Assembly: GCA_021731025.1 (NCBI GenBank)
Contig: JAKFYD010000037.1
Coordinates: 37,534 to 101,533 of the forward strand
Direction of reading: 5' to 3'
DNA length: 64,000 nt
Origin: Pseudobdellovibrionaceae bacterium
GTDB taxonomy: Bacteria > Bdellovibrionota > Bdellovibrionia > Bdellovibrionales > Bdellovibrionaceae
Shown: in pieces, positions 43,389 through 52,060 of the stretch
Layout: every line of letters starts with the position of its first letter
Position numbering within the stretch: position 1 is the stretch's first letter
The notes under the pieces: model-generated
What the model was told of the DNA's origin: nothing
Database searches by the model: none
What the model saw: only the letters and a program-made list of their open reading frames with translations
Made by a program: the position numbers and the translations under genes

Positions 43389-43413
43389 GGGATTAGGTTT
43401 TAAGCCTAATCCC
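43389..43413. terminator. Palindromic hairpin between two minus-strand genes
   Basis: GGGATTAGG and CCTAATCCC form a 9-bp stem around a short TTTTAAG loop. A T run follows on the plus strand (ATTTTTG). On the minus strand, where both neighbours are read, no T tract follows, so termination there is doubtful; it may be a regulatory hairpin. Confidence 0.45.
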
Positions 43414-43449
43414 ATTTTTGTTTATACATTAGAACGTTTATAAAATGGA

Positions 43450-43968
43450 TTACTGAGCTTTAGGTGTTTGGCCAGAAACTTTTTTCAATGCTGAGAAAGC
43501 ATTGGGTGAAAGTTGTGTGCCATAACTTTGCCAAAGGTTTTGAGCCATTTTGCGATCTACAGTTTGTCCTTGAGTCGCACGAGCGGCGAGATCCCCAACA
43601 ATGTGTTCGCGAATCGCGTTGATTTCAGGAAGTTCTTCGTTGTAGCTTTTGAATTCAGCTTCGGTGAGCCCCAGTTGATTAGCTTCATTTGATTTTATCT
43701 CGGTGAAAACCATGTCAGTTCCGTTTTCTCCATCCAACAAGAAAATTCCCACCCAAAACCACAGCCATGCATGCTCGCGATCGGCATAATGGTGGTGATT
43801 GTGCAGAGAAGTTAAACTGCTTATACTGATAAAAGCTCCTGCAACGATGAAGGGAATGCCGATCAGCGTGTGTGGCAAAACTACTGCGCCGACAGCTGCA
43901 TCAGCTTTTTTGGGAGTCGCCGTGGCCACTAAAAGCACAGACATCAATAAGAATAAAAATTTTCGCAT
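43450..43968 (-). CDS. Exported/membrane protein, unknown
   Basis: 172 residues from ATG 43968 with AGGAGAA upstream; the longer open frame is not supported. Signal peptide ends KKADAAVG. One or two further hydrophobic segments (IGIPFIVAGAFISISSL and AWLWFWVGIFLLDG) flank a His-rich loop LHNHHHYADREH, a possible metal site. The C-terminal half is helical and soluble. No family recognised. Confidence 0.65.
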   Translation of the reverse strand: MRKFLFLLMSVLLVATATPKKADAAVGAVVLPHTLIGIPFIVAGAFISISSLTSLHNHHHYADREHAWLWFWVGIFLLDGENGTDMVFTEIKSNEANQLGLTEAEFKSYNEELPEINAIREHIVGDLAARATQGQTVDRKMAQNLWQSYGTQLSPNAFSALKKVSGQTPKAQ

Positions 43969-44113
43969 AGATCTTCTCCTGTGAATGGTTTTTAATAAGA
44001 TCTTTATGATCTCACGTTCGCCAGTGTTAACAGAATTTTCGATCTTGTCCCGCAAAAAAATTAATTTTACTCTGCGTATTTTCGTTTGACTGGGGCAAGT
44101 CGCCCCGCACTTT

Positions 44114-44539
44114 TTAGACCTGAATTCGCTCCATCAGATAAAGCAGTTGAGCCCATAAGGCTAAAAGCACCAACCAGCCCGAAGCATAGAAAGCCACTCT
44201 TGGTCTCAGTTTATTTTTTCCCAGATGAACGATGCTGTGACCGATTCGAGTGAGAATGAAAAGCCAGGCTAAACCCACCGTGAAATTGTTGAACTGACCA
44301 ACAAGAATATGGGCGCAACAAGTGATTAAAAATAAGATCGGCACCTGAAACTGGTTATCAAAATGGCGACCAGCGACGATCACATTTTCAGGAAGTGAGT
44401 TCGCGACATAAGCTTTAAAGTATTTAGGATCTACACTTCCAGATTTCATCGAACGAACTCGTGTGCGCAAATTGTAAATAGCGATGCACCAAATGTAGAA
44501 GACGTAAAAGGCCATGGGATAAACTAATAAATGTTTCAT
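44114..44539 (-). CDS. MAPEG-family membrane protein
   Basis: 141 residues with four hydrophobic helices. The family pattern is clear: RxRVRSMKSGSVDP after helix 1, then NVIVAGRHFDNQFQVPILFL, containing the conserved Asn and Gln/Pro before helix 2, and AWLFILTRIGHSIVHL for helix 3. MAPEG proteins include glutathione transferases and peroxidases; many bacterial members are of unknown function. It stands alone; no glutathione gene is nearby. Confidence 0.88.
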   Translation of the reverse strand: MKHLLVYPMAFYVFYIWCIAIYNLRTRVRSMKSGSVDPKYFKAYVANSLPENVIVAGRHFDNQFQVPILFLITCCAHILVGQFNNFTVGLAWLFILTRIGHSIVHLGKNKLRPRVAFYASGWLVLLALWAQLLYLMERIQV

Positions 44540-44662
44540 GAGAAATTTTTAACAGTTCTTTCGATAGGGGTCACCAGGAAATTATCGATGCAGATTCATT
44601 GACAGATTTGCGTCAGTCTACCTAGACTTGATATCATCGTCTCCCTTGGTAAGGAAAATGAG

Positions 44663-46261
44663 TTGAAAAGTTTAAAAACGATTATTCTTATTTTAAATTT
44701 GTTTCTTTCTGCCTGTTTCTCGACAGAGATTCGTCCGACAGCCCAGCATTCAGTTCTTGCGGAAAAAGATCCCTCGGAGCTCTATGGGGAATTGTTTAAT
44801 CGGGTTCAACAAGATGGCCTTTTTATCGATTCAAAATATTTTGTTGATATGGAGCCTTTATTTCCTCCGCAAGAGATCATGCTTCGCTATCAGCGTGAAA
44901 ATCCAAAGTCGTCCACTCAGTTGCTCGAGTTCGTTAACAGAAATTTTGTTATGCCTGCAGAACCCCTGTCGACATTTAAAAGTAAATCGAACGAATCCAT
45001 TGATGAACATATTGGCCGACTTTGGCAGTCTTTAAAAAAAGAAGCGAATGTAAATCCACTGCCTGCTTCTTCTTTAATCGGTTTGCCTTATCCCTACATC
45101 GTTCCCGGGGGAAGATTTCGTGAAATTTACTACTGGGATTCTTATTTCACTCAGATAGGTCTGCTTGCAGATAAACAGGATGAAGCTTTTCAGAACATGG
45201 TCAGGAATTTTGTTCATATGATTATGACTCTGGGGAGAATCCCTAATGGCAATCGAGATTATTACCGAGGACGTTCACAGCCTCCCTTTTTTTCTCATAT
45301 GGTTTCGCTGTGGCAGGATCGATTTGGAAATGAATCAAGCCTTCAGTTTATCGAGCCGCTCAAGCGAGAGCATCAGTTTTGGATGAGTGGGGAGCGTGTT
45401 GTACAACTGGACACAGGAGCATTGAATCGCTATTGGGATGATCGGCCGAAGCCAAGACCTGAAGCTTATCGGGAAGATGTGGCTTTGGCCCAAAAATCTT
45501 TCGAACTTTATAAGCGTCCCGCAGAAGAAGTTTATCGAGATCTTCGCGCCGGTGCCGAGTCCGGTTGGGACTACAGTACGCGGTGGTTTAAGGATCCAAA
45601 AGATTTTGCCACAATTCAAACGACGTCTTTGATTCCGATCGATCTCAATGCTTTGCTTTATCATCTGGAAATGAAAATTTCAGAGTTAGCTACTTATGCT
45701 AAAGATAAAGAAACAGCTTCTCACTATTTAGCTTTGGCTCATCAAAGACGGCAACTGATTCACCGGTATCTCTGGAGTAAGAAAGCGGCTGCCTTCGCTG
45801 ATTATAATTGGAAAACAAAGCAAGCTTCTGCTGAAATAACATTGGCCGTGACAGTCCCACTTTTTGTTGGTGTTGCAAGCAAAGAACAAGCTCAAAGTGT
45901 TGCCAAAAGTTTAGAGAAAAAATTTCTTCGCCCCGGAGGGTTGGTCACCACACTTCGATTTTCCAGTCAGCAGTGGGATGCTCCGAATGGTTGGGCCCCC
46001 CATCAGTGGATGGCTTATGCTGGCTTAAAAAAGTACAAGCAAGATCGCCTGGCCGAAATAATTCGCGAACGTTGGGTGAAATTAAATGAAAGAGTTTTTA
46101 AATCGACAGGGAAAATCATGGAAAAATACAATGTCGAAGACATTCAATTGGAATCGGGCGGGGGAGAATACCCACTTCAAGATGGCTTTGGTTGGACGAA
46201 TGGTGTCTATCGTGCTTTGCGAACCCCAGATCAATCTTTGAAGCATGTCCTTGGTCGATAG
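44663..46261 (+). CDS. treA: Trehalase lipoprotein
   Basis: 532 residues from TTG 44663, with AAGGAAAA upstream. Lipobox LSACFS marks Cys18, so the enzyme is anchored. Both GH37 signatures are present: PGGRFREIYYWDSY near residue 149 and QWDAPNGWAP near 436, plus GAESGWDYSTRWF (catalytic acid Asp region) and GGGEYPLQDGFGWTNGV at the end. It splits trehalose into two glucose molecules outside the inner membrane. It directly abuts the following Gre-like gene. Confidence 0.95.
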   Translation: MKSLKTIILILNLFLSACFSTEIRPTAQHSVLAEKDPSELYGELFNRVQQDGLFIDSKYFVDMEPLFPPQEIMLRYQRENPKSSTQLLEFVNRNFVMPAEPLSTFKSKSNESIDEHIGRLWQSLKKEANVNPLPASSLIGLPYPYIVPGGRFREIYYWDSYFTQIGLLADKQDEAFQNMVRNFVHMIMTLGRIPNGNRDYYRGRSQPPFFSHMVSLWQDRFGNESSLQFIEPLKREHQFWMSGERVVQLDTGALNRYWDDRPKPRPEAYREDVALAQKSFELYKRPAEEVYRDLRAGAESGWDYSTRWFKDPKDFATIQTTSLIPIDLNALLYHLEMKISELATYAKDKETASHYLALAHQRRQLIHRYLWSKKAAAFADYNWKTKQASAEITLAVTVPLFVGVASKEQAQSVAKSLEKKFLRPGGLVTTLRFSSQQWDAPNGWAPHQWMAYAGLKKYKQDRLAEIIRERWVKLNERVFKSTGKIMEKYNVEDIQLESGGGEYPLQDGFGWTNGVYRALRTPDQSLKHVLGR

Positions 46262-46729
46262 ATGGATAAAAAACTTCTCTTTGAAAAGTTAAAACAAGAA
46301 ATTAAAAAAAATCTTCAGTTGGCCTTGGGGGCTGCCCAAAACACTTATGATATTGCCACCCATGAAGAAAACAAAGCCGAAAATAAATATGACACTCGCG
46401 GGTTAGAGGCCTCTTATCTGGCGGGAGCTCAGGCCGAACGCGTTCGAGATTTGCGTGAGACGCTGGGAGTTGTTGCCAGTTTACCCGTTAAATATTTTAC
46501 GGCAGAAAACAAAATCGCATTAACTGCTTTGGTTCATATTTCTTCCGACGAAAAAAATCTTTGGGTGCTGCTCTTGCCAAAAGGGGGCGGCCAGAATTTT
46601 TCTTTTGAAGATAAACGTATTCAAGTGATCACTTTAGAAAGCCCTTTAGGAAAAAGTCTTATTGGTAAAGGGCTAGAGGATGAAGTTCAGGTTAAAGATA
46701 AATTCTATACCATCGTAGAAATATTTTAA
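46262..46729 (+). CDS. GreA/GreB-family transcription factor-like protein
   Basis: 155 residues. The N-terminal half is a coiled coil (to about residue 75) and the C-terminal half matches the Gre/Rnk globular domain, ending SPLGKSLIGKGLEDEVQV. Its tip (EENKAENKYDTRGLEASYL) lacks the exact acidic pair placement of GreA, so it may be a Gre-like secondary-channel protein without cleavage stimulation. It starts on the base after the trehalase stop, so it is co-transcribed; this pairing is unexpected. It overlaps the convergent nuclease gene by four bases. Confidence 0.78.
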   Translation: MDKKLLFEKLKQEIKKNLQLALGAAQNTYDIATHEENKAENKYDTRGLEASYLAGAQAERVRDLRETLGVVASLPVKYFTAENKIALTALVHISSDEKNLWVLLLPKGGGQNFSFEDKRIQVITLESPLGKSLIGKGLEDEVQVKDKFYTIVEIF

Positions 46730-47628
46730 TTTTTGTCGAGAATGATTTCTCCATAAACAGGCAAATGATCAGAAATACCGCGACCAGATTTAGCTTCGAA
46801 AGGTCGTGGTGATCCATCTGCATTGATTTGTGATGAAGCCTTGTTGGGAGTTCGAATCGAATCCGCCACCAAAATGGAATCCCGAGCCACTAATGCATCC
46901 AAAAAGCTCCATGATTTTTTGTAGTAGTGGGTCCCAGGACATTGTTTGCATCCTACAAAATGAGACACTTGGAAGTCTTTAAAAATTTCAGTGAAGTAAT
47001 GATTTTTAGCTTCTTCTTCTTTGATGATGTTAAAATCACCACCTGCGATGGCGTATTCGTTTTTACTGACTTGATTCATAAGATTTCGTAAAAGTTCAGC
47101 AGCTTGTTGACGTTGCTCAGTGGGATTAGCTTGGGAAGGAAAATGCACAGCGAACACGTGAATGACTTTTTTGTCGCTGACTTGCAAAGGGACTTCTAAA
47201 ATTCCCCGAGTCGGGTTTTGTGCCGAGAAGGGCATACGATGCAAAATAGCTTTTCCTGCAAGAGGGAAGCGAGACATAATGCCGACATCGATGCCGCGCT
47301 CATCATCGCCATCAAGAAGTTCAACCGTTTGGTACTGAGCCTTCTTTAATTTTTCATTCAGTTTATTGAGCACTCTTAAGTTTTCAACTTCAGTGACGAT
47401 CAAAATATCTGGTCCTTTGTCTTGAATTTGCAGGATGCCGCGAGAAATTTGATTTAACTTCGAAGACAAAATTTGCGGAGCTATGATGGTTTCGTTTCTA
47501 AGCCCATCGTTCACTTCGTCAAAAAGATTTTCCAGATTGTAGGCCATCACGGAAATATTGTTTTTAGAGTTTGAGGGGGCAGCGAAAACTTGCGAAGAAA
47601 AAACCAGAATGAGCAAAAACCATTTCAT
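46726..47628 (-). CDS. Exported endonuclease/exonuclease/phosphatase-family protein
   Basis: 300 residues. Signal peptide ends SSQVFAAP. EEP-fold motifs run in order: SVMAYNLENLF, TEVENL (metal-binding Glu), AVHFPSQ, AGGDFNII (Asp and Asn) and a final SDHLPVYGEI (catalytic Asp-His). The pattern fits a secreted metal-dependent nuclease or phosphodiesterase. A predator could use it to digest nucleic acid outside the cell. A hairpin (47649-47680) lies upstream. Confidence 0.88.
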   Translation of the reverse strand: MKWFLLILVFSSQVFAAPSNSKNNISVMAYNLENLFDEVNDGLRNETIIAPQILSSKLNQISRGILQIQDKGPDILIVTEVENLRVLNKLNEKLKKAQYQTVELLDGDDERGIDVGIMSRFPLAGKAILHRMPFSAQNPTRGILEVPLQVSDKKVIHVFAVHFPSQANPTEQRQQAAELLRNLMNQVSKNEYAIAGGDFNIIKEEEAKNHYFTEIFKDFQVSHFVGCKQCPGTHYYKKSWSFLDALVARDSILVADSIRTPNKASSQINADGSPRPFEAKSGRGISDHLPVYGEIILDKN

Positions 47629-47648
47629 GGAGGTCTCCTTTTTGATGG

Positions 47649-47680
47649 GCGGTTCAGGCGCGAAAACAGCTCTGAACCGC
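47649..47680. terminator. Hairpin upstream of the exported nuclease gene
   Basis: GCGGTTCAG (47649-47657) pairs perfectly with CTGAACCGC (47672-47680) around a 14-base loop. It lies about 20 bases before the nuclease start on the minus strand, in a position where it could terminate the upstream GNAT transcript or act on the leader. No T run follows it on either strand. Confidence 0.35.
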
Positions 47681-47814
47681 GTGCAGATTGGCTTTGGGGG
47701 ATCTCGAAGTCAATAGGATACTTGTCAGGCTGAAAAAATTGGATTTGTCTAAGCATGAAGATTAAGGAAAGCGTCCGTATTCTGCAGGCTTGTTGGAAGG
47801 CCTATTAGAACGAG

Positions 47815-48336
47815 TTATTTTGTCAATGGAATCCAATACCGACGAATCATTTCATTGTCTTCTTCGTCCCACACTTTATCCTGAAGTTCTCCGTGGAATT
47901 TTTCGATAATTTTCCATGAGGGGATATTGTTGTCAGAACAAGTGATCATGATTTTATCGAGACCAAGATCACGACAATACTGTAGGCTTTGCCGAACCAT
48001 TTCTGTGGCATAACCAGATCGGCGATAGGGTTCCGCGACGGCGTAGCCAATGTTGCCACCTCGTTTTCGGAGCATTTCATTTAATGAGTGGCGTACACTA
48101 ACTCGGCCTATGATTTTTCCATCAACAAATCCATAAAGCATGGAATGAGGAACTCGGCCTGGAGCTAAATCAATGCCTTTCATTTCCTTGTCGAGAATTG
48201 CCATCATAGTGGAATAAGGCATTCCTGGTTTCCAAGCAAAGGTGTACCAACTGAGATCATCTTCAGGCCAGAGCTTCATTCCTTCAAAGAAGGATGTCTC
48301 ATCAGATTCTTTTAAAGGGCGAAGGATTAATGACAT
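47815..48336 (-). CDS. GNAT-family N-acetyltransferase
   Basis: 173 residues, the usual RimJ/RimL-like GNAT size. The acetyl-CoA loop region is NIGYAVAEPYRRSGYATEMV, followed by GLDKIMITCSDNNIPSWKIIEKFHG, typical of strands 5 and 6. It transfers an acetyl group to an amine, protein N-terminus or antibiotic; the substrate is not predictable. It is a single gene on the minus strand. Confidence 0.88.
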   Translation of the reverse strand: MSLILRPLKESDETSFFEGMKLWPEDDLSWYTFAWKPGMPYSTMMAILDKEMKGIDLAPGRVPHSMLYGFVDGKIIGRVSVRHSLNEMLRKRGGNIGYAVAEPYRRSGYATEMVRQSLQYCRDLGLDKIMITCSDNNIPSWKIIEKFHGELQDKVWDEEDNEMIRRYWIPLTK

Positions 48337-48463
48337 AAGGATTTATAGATTCCCTTCCTGATTACTTTGAGAAATCACACTGTGGTCTTCATTTTCAAAA
48401 ATTAATTGCAATGACATCAATGTCAACAGTAGATGCTTGAAATATTAAGAAAGGGAAACCTCT

Positions 48464-48853
48464 ATGAGAAAATTATTTGCGATTTTTGCTATTTCTGCAG
48501 TGTTTGGAGCAAAGCTAGCTTCTGCCATGCCTTCGGATGCCTTGGTCACTTGTGATCCATCAGGAAGCCGCGTCTTTTACGCAACTAAAAGTAATCCTAA
48601 CGTGCGGGTCAGCTATATAGCAAATGGCGCCGATCCATTCACTATTCTCAATGAAGCTCATTATGACCCTAAATCGAAATCAGTTTTGATTCGACTTTCT
48701 TCAATTCATTTTGTGAACAATCGATGGGAGATCTCTCAGACTTCTTCTAAGGTGCTTCGGTGGGGCGAACAGGTTAAGCTTCGTGTTTGGAGCAATCCAG
48801 GGCACGGTGATTTTCGATATCATGATTTGTATTGCTATGACAGTGGACTTTGA
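48464..48853 (+). CDS. Small secreted protein, unknown
   Basis: 129 residues. Signal peptide ends LASAMP. The mature part (~107 residues) is beta-rich with two cysteines (LVTCDPSG and YCYDSGL) that probably form a single disulfide closing the fold. AAGGGAAA precedes the ATG. The following secreted-protein gene starts four bases after its stop, so the two form an operon. No family recognised. Confidence 0.62.
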   Translation: MRKLFAIFAISAVFGAKLASAMPSDALVTCDPSGSRVFYATKSNPNVRVSYIANGADPFTILNEAHYDPKSKSVLIRLSSIHFVNNRWEISQTSSKVLRWGEQVKLRVWSNPGHGDFRYHDLYCYDSGL

Positions 48854-48856
48854 GCC

Positions 48857-49420
48857 ATGTTGAAATTATTAATCTGTTTAATATTTTTGGTTAGCAATTA
48901 CGCTTATGCGAAAAATGACCCGTGCTTGAGCCTTCCTGCGCACCAGCCCAGCTATCTTGAAACTGAGTATGAAAACCATCTTTCGCTCTATGTGAAATCA
49001 GTTCTTATTAGAGTTTATGGAAAGCAGAGAATTCATATCACTCCTGAAAACATTTCGATTTCTTTTTCAAGGAGACCGACAAGTTCAACGGATTTCCGCA
49101 TGTATGTCGGGAATATCGCAGTCAGTGCCGGCCCAAACTCACAGACATTTGGATTACTATTCTCTGATGACATCCAATGCATTAATCCTTTTGAAGACAA
49201 TTGTGGAATGACAAGCCTTAGCTCTTCGCGCAGTGGCCCCGTTCATGATTCTTTGGGAAGAGTCACCGGGCGGAAGTGTGAGTCGGCATTTGGCCCGAAG
49301 TCCACAGGAAGACCATCTGCCTTAAGTTACCGGCTCTATAACAGAGTCACTCGTGCTTGGGTTACTCAGTTCGTAGCTTTACCTGCACATATGGTGAAAC
49401 AAACGGTAATTCCCAAATAA
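48857..49420 (+). CDS. Secreted Cys-rich protein, unknown
   Basis: 187 residues. Signal peptide ends NYAYAK. The mature chain has several cysteines (NDPCLSL, IQCINPFEDNCGM, KCESAFG) and beta-strand-like segments (SVLIRVYGKQRIHI). It follows the previous small secreted gene after three bases, suggesting a joint role, perhaps in the periplasm or prey. No domain recognised. The convergent gene behind it begins after eight bases. Confidence 0.62.
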   Translation: MLKLLICLIFLVSNYAYAKNDPCLSLPAHQPSYLETEYENHLSLYVKSVLIRVYGKQRIHITPENISISFSRRPTSSTDFRMYVGNIAVSAGPNSQTFGLLFSDDIQCINPFEDNCGMTSLSSSRSGPVHDSLGRVTGRKCESAFGPKSTGRPSALSYRLYNRVTRAWVTQFVALPAHMVKQTVIPK

Positions 49421-49428
49421 ATTTGGAA

Positions 49429-49794
49429 TTATTTCTGCTCTGTCTGACAGATGAACGTAATGATGGCGGCTTCGGTAAAGTCTGAGGCGTGAATTTCGCT
49501 CAGGCAAGTTCGGGTTTTTTTGGGACCCAAGGTTTTGGTGTAAGATTCCTGAACAGTGTAACCTGCGATGGTCGTCTTTGATGTTTTGATAAATAATGTC
49601 TCGGACCACTTTGTAATCGAACACTTTGTTTTAACGCATTTTTGGAGATTAAATTCGTTTCTGAGTGTTTCGAACTCTTTAAGAGCTTCTTCATTACTAA
49701 TAAGATCAGTAACTTTTACGTCATCGAACGCATCGGCATAAGTTGTGAGGCTCGAAAAAGTGATTGCGATAAAAAGCAGTGCTATTGAACGCAT
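49429..49794 (-). CDS. Small secreted protein, unknown
   Basis: 121 residues. Signal peptide ends LTTYADA. Four cysteines in the mature part (QKCVKTKCSI, TCLSEI, FICQTEQK) suggest two disulfides. GGAG precedes the ATG. The 235-base stretch upstream contains no other gene that I can support. No family recognised. Confidence 0.6.
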   Translation of the reverse strand: MRSIALLFIAITFSSLTTYADAFDDVKVTDLISNEEALKEFETLRNEFNLQKCVKTKCSITKWSETLFIKTSKTTIAGYTVQESYTKTLGPKKTRTCLSEIHASDFTEAAIITFICQTEQK

Positions 49795-50030
49795 GGTAGC
49801 TCCAAGGTAATTGAATAAGGTGGATTTTGATTATAAAACGGCTGCGAGCGAATGATAGTGTAGAAGTATGGACATATAATTTTTGCCTGTCGAACTTTTG
49901 ATCATAAACCATCTTCCGGGGGTACGAGCCGGGCCTACTGTGAAAAAATGTGTGCACCTATTTTTAACAGTAGCGTGGCATTATCAAATACATTAGATTC
50001 CAGACTTTAATATGTCGAAACGGAGAATTT

Positions 50031-50705
50031 ATGAAAATTTCATCGCTTCTTTTAATTAGTTTTTTGGTTTCCTTGGGTTTAGACGCACAGGCTCAACAAA
50101 GTAGAAATTCACAAGCACAAATGCAAAGATACAATGATGTCAATTCGCAAAAGCAAGTGCAAGCCTTCATTCGAGATCTCTTTGATAAGCAAGATTGGAA
50201 AAGCTTGCATCAATTAATTCAGACGACAGATCGAAATGATTATTTTTTTGAAGCGCTTTCATTAGTTATCACTTCGAATCTTGAACGGCCCTCTTCAAAT
50301 CCGTTACGACGAGACCAAGTGAAACAAGTGTTACGAGCCATCTACATCAAAGCTTATCAAACGGGTGGATTGGTCTTTGTTCATATCATGCAAAACACTT
50401 TACTTCATCCGGCTTGGGCTGTTGATCCTGAAATCAGAGCTTGGTCAACTACGGCTTATATTGAAGCTGCTAAAGCAGGACATTGGCCTGAACTTCGCGA
50501 TGTTTTGTTAACGCGATTGGTTCCAGCTCGGGAACCTAACTTCATTCTTTTTGCGAACCAAATTTTGGTTGCGATTTTACGTCAAGGAGACAAACCGGGT
50601 TGGACAACATTTTGGAAAACATATCCCGCTTTATATGCCCGAGCCAAAAATGCTGCAGTCGATCCTTACTATCTCGTCAATCTGCAGGCAAAACCGCAAC
50701 GTTAA
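50031..50705 (+). CDS. Secreted helical protein, unknown
   Basis: 224 residues. Signal peptide ends GLDAQAQQ. CGGAGA precedes the ATG. The mature chain starts with a Gln/Ser/Asn-rich linker and continues as alternating amphipathic helices (KQVQAFIRDLFDKQDWKSLHQLI ... RARNA-type ends), an arrangement like an armadillo or TPR solenoid without clear repeats. No cysteines. It ends nine bases before the convergent porin gene. Confidence 0.62.
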   Translation: MKISSLLLISFLVSLGLDAQAQQSRNSQAQMQRYNDVNSQKQVQAFIRDLFDKQDWKSLHQLIQTTDRNDYFFEALSLVITSNLERPSSNPLRRDQVKQVLRAIYIKAYQTGGLVFVHIMQNTLLHPAWAVDPEIRAWSTTAYIEAAKAGHWPELRDVLLTRLVPAREPNFILFANQILVAILRQGDKPGWTTFWKTYPALYARAKNAAVDPYYLVNLQAKPQR

Positions 50706-50713
50706 TACGAAAG

Positions 50714-51808
50714 CTATTTCAAGATATCCGCGTAAAGGGAAAATCCAGCTATAAGTTGACTTGTCGTTTGAGTGTCACTTGTGGCTGGTTTTCTATTTTC
50801 AATATTGTAAGCTAAATGATAGCGGAGATTGTGCTCGGGAATTGGCAAGTAATCTAATGAAAGCTCTGCCCCATCCCATTTCGTTTTGTCTGAAGTCCCT
50901 GCGGTCTTTAAGTTTTGTTCGGCACTGTAATATTTAAGTGCTGGTGTTAAAGTTTGTATTTTATAAGCCACCTTAATTGACACATTATTCCAGTCTTCCT
51001 CCGATGAGCTACTGGTAAACTCTTTCTTATTTACTAGTCCATAATCCATATCCACTTGCCATGAATCCCAAAGATATCGCAGACCCAAGTTGGTGTAGGT
51101 GTTTTTTGAGGCATCGGTTGGGGTAGTGAGGCTGCCTGATGAACCGGTATTGCCATTGTTTCCAGTGCTTAAGGGAGAAACAAAATAACTCAGAAGAGGT
51201 TGTAAGGACTGAGCAAGAAATTTGCCTTTGTAAACAGCTCCATAGACAGATCTGTTTTGGTCGATTTTTGTCGAGGAGCCTGCTGTTGCGGTAGAGTCGG
51301 CTTCCTGATTGGCCACCTGCAAGGAAAGAATATTACTATCGTCAACATTGAAGGCGAATTTAGCTCCTGTGTGGTATCTCAGGCCATTGATTTGCAAAAA
51401 ACCTTGCGAAACTTGGTAAAGATCAATGCGCGAGGTATTTCCTTCCCATCCTCCAATTTCGGAGTTGAATTTTCCTGCGGTTAAAGAAAATGTTTCACTG
51501 AATTTTTGAGTGATGAAAGCCATTTCAACCCAATCATTTGCCGATTCGCGTTTGGTTTCTTTTACAGCAGCTCTGTTCAAAATGAATTTCAATCGGTAGG
51601 AAACTGATTCGCTGAGATTTCCCTTTCCATCGAGCTTCAAAGTCTGCAAATTAAAAATGTAGTTATTCTTGTTCGCTGCTGAAGCGGCTGTGGCCGCCTG
51701 ATTGTAGGAAGTGCTTGTGAGATCTCCACGGAGTTCTAAATTAAGACTGCCAGCGTAAGCATCGGTACTTATGAGAATTAGAACTGCAGAGATAAATTTA
51801 TTTTTCAA
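50714..51808 (-). CDS. Porin-like outer-membrane beta-barrel protein
   Basis: 364 residues starting at TTG 51808 with AAAGGCGG eight bases upstream. Signal peptide ends TDAYAG. The rest is a 14- to 16-strand-like porin pattern: LNLELRGDLTSTSYNQ, VSYRLKFILNRAA, FSLTAGKFNSEIGGWEGN and a final IAGFSLYADILK. The N-terminal strand and AGKFN loop resemble phosphate-selective or general OprP/OprO-type porins. Substrate unknown. The 250 bases before the next gene contain no supported coding region. Confidence 0.78.
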   Translation of the reverse strand: MKNKFISAVLILISTDAYAGSLNLELRGDLTSTSYNQAATAASAANKNNYIFNLQTLKLDGKGNLSESVSYRLKFILNRAAVKETKRESANDWVEMAFITQKFSETFSLTAGKFNSEIGGWEGNTSRIDLYQVSQGFLQINGLRYHTGAKFAFNVDDSNILSLQVANQEADSTATAGSSTKIDQNRSVYGAVYKGKFLAQSLQPLLSYFVSPLSTGNNGNTGSSGSLTTPTDASKNTYTNLGLRYLWDSWQVDMDYGLVNKKEFTSSSSEEDWNNVSIKVAYKIQTLTPALKYYSAEQNLKTAGTSDKTKWDGAELSLDYLPIPEHNLRYHLAYNIENRKPATSDTQTTSQLIAGFSLYADILK

Positions 51809-52060
51809 TGGGACCGCCTTTTATTCGCAATAAATTGATCTTGGCGGAAGTTTTTATCTTTGTCTTGTTAAGATTCTGTTTTGTTCTGCATGGAATTGTC
51901 TGGGTTAAGGCGTTTAAGATTTTTAGTTACGGAATACATTTGTCCCAGATTGAAACACTTTGGATTTCTAAAACTGCACACTTTAATTAAGTTCATTAAA
52001 TTATAGCAAATGTTGCTTTGGTCGGGTTCGATATTGGGATTGATTTCCGATAGAGTGAAT

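Noticed and set aside
51808..51990. 60-codon frame before the HExxH gene
   Set aside because: It begins inside the porin start region and lacks a ribosome site; it probably overlies promoter DNA.
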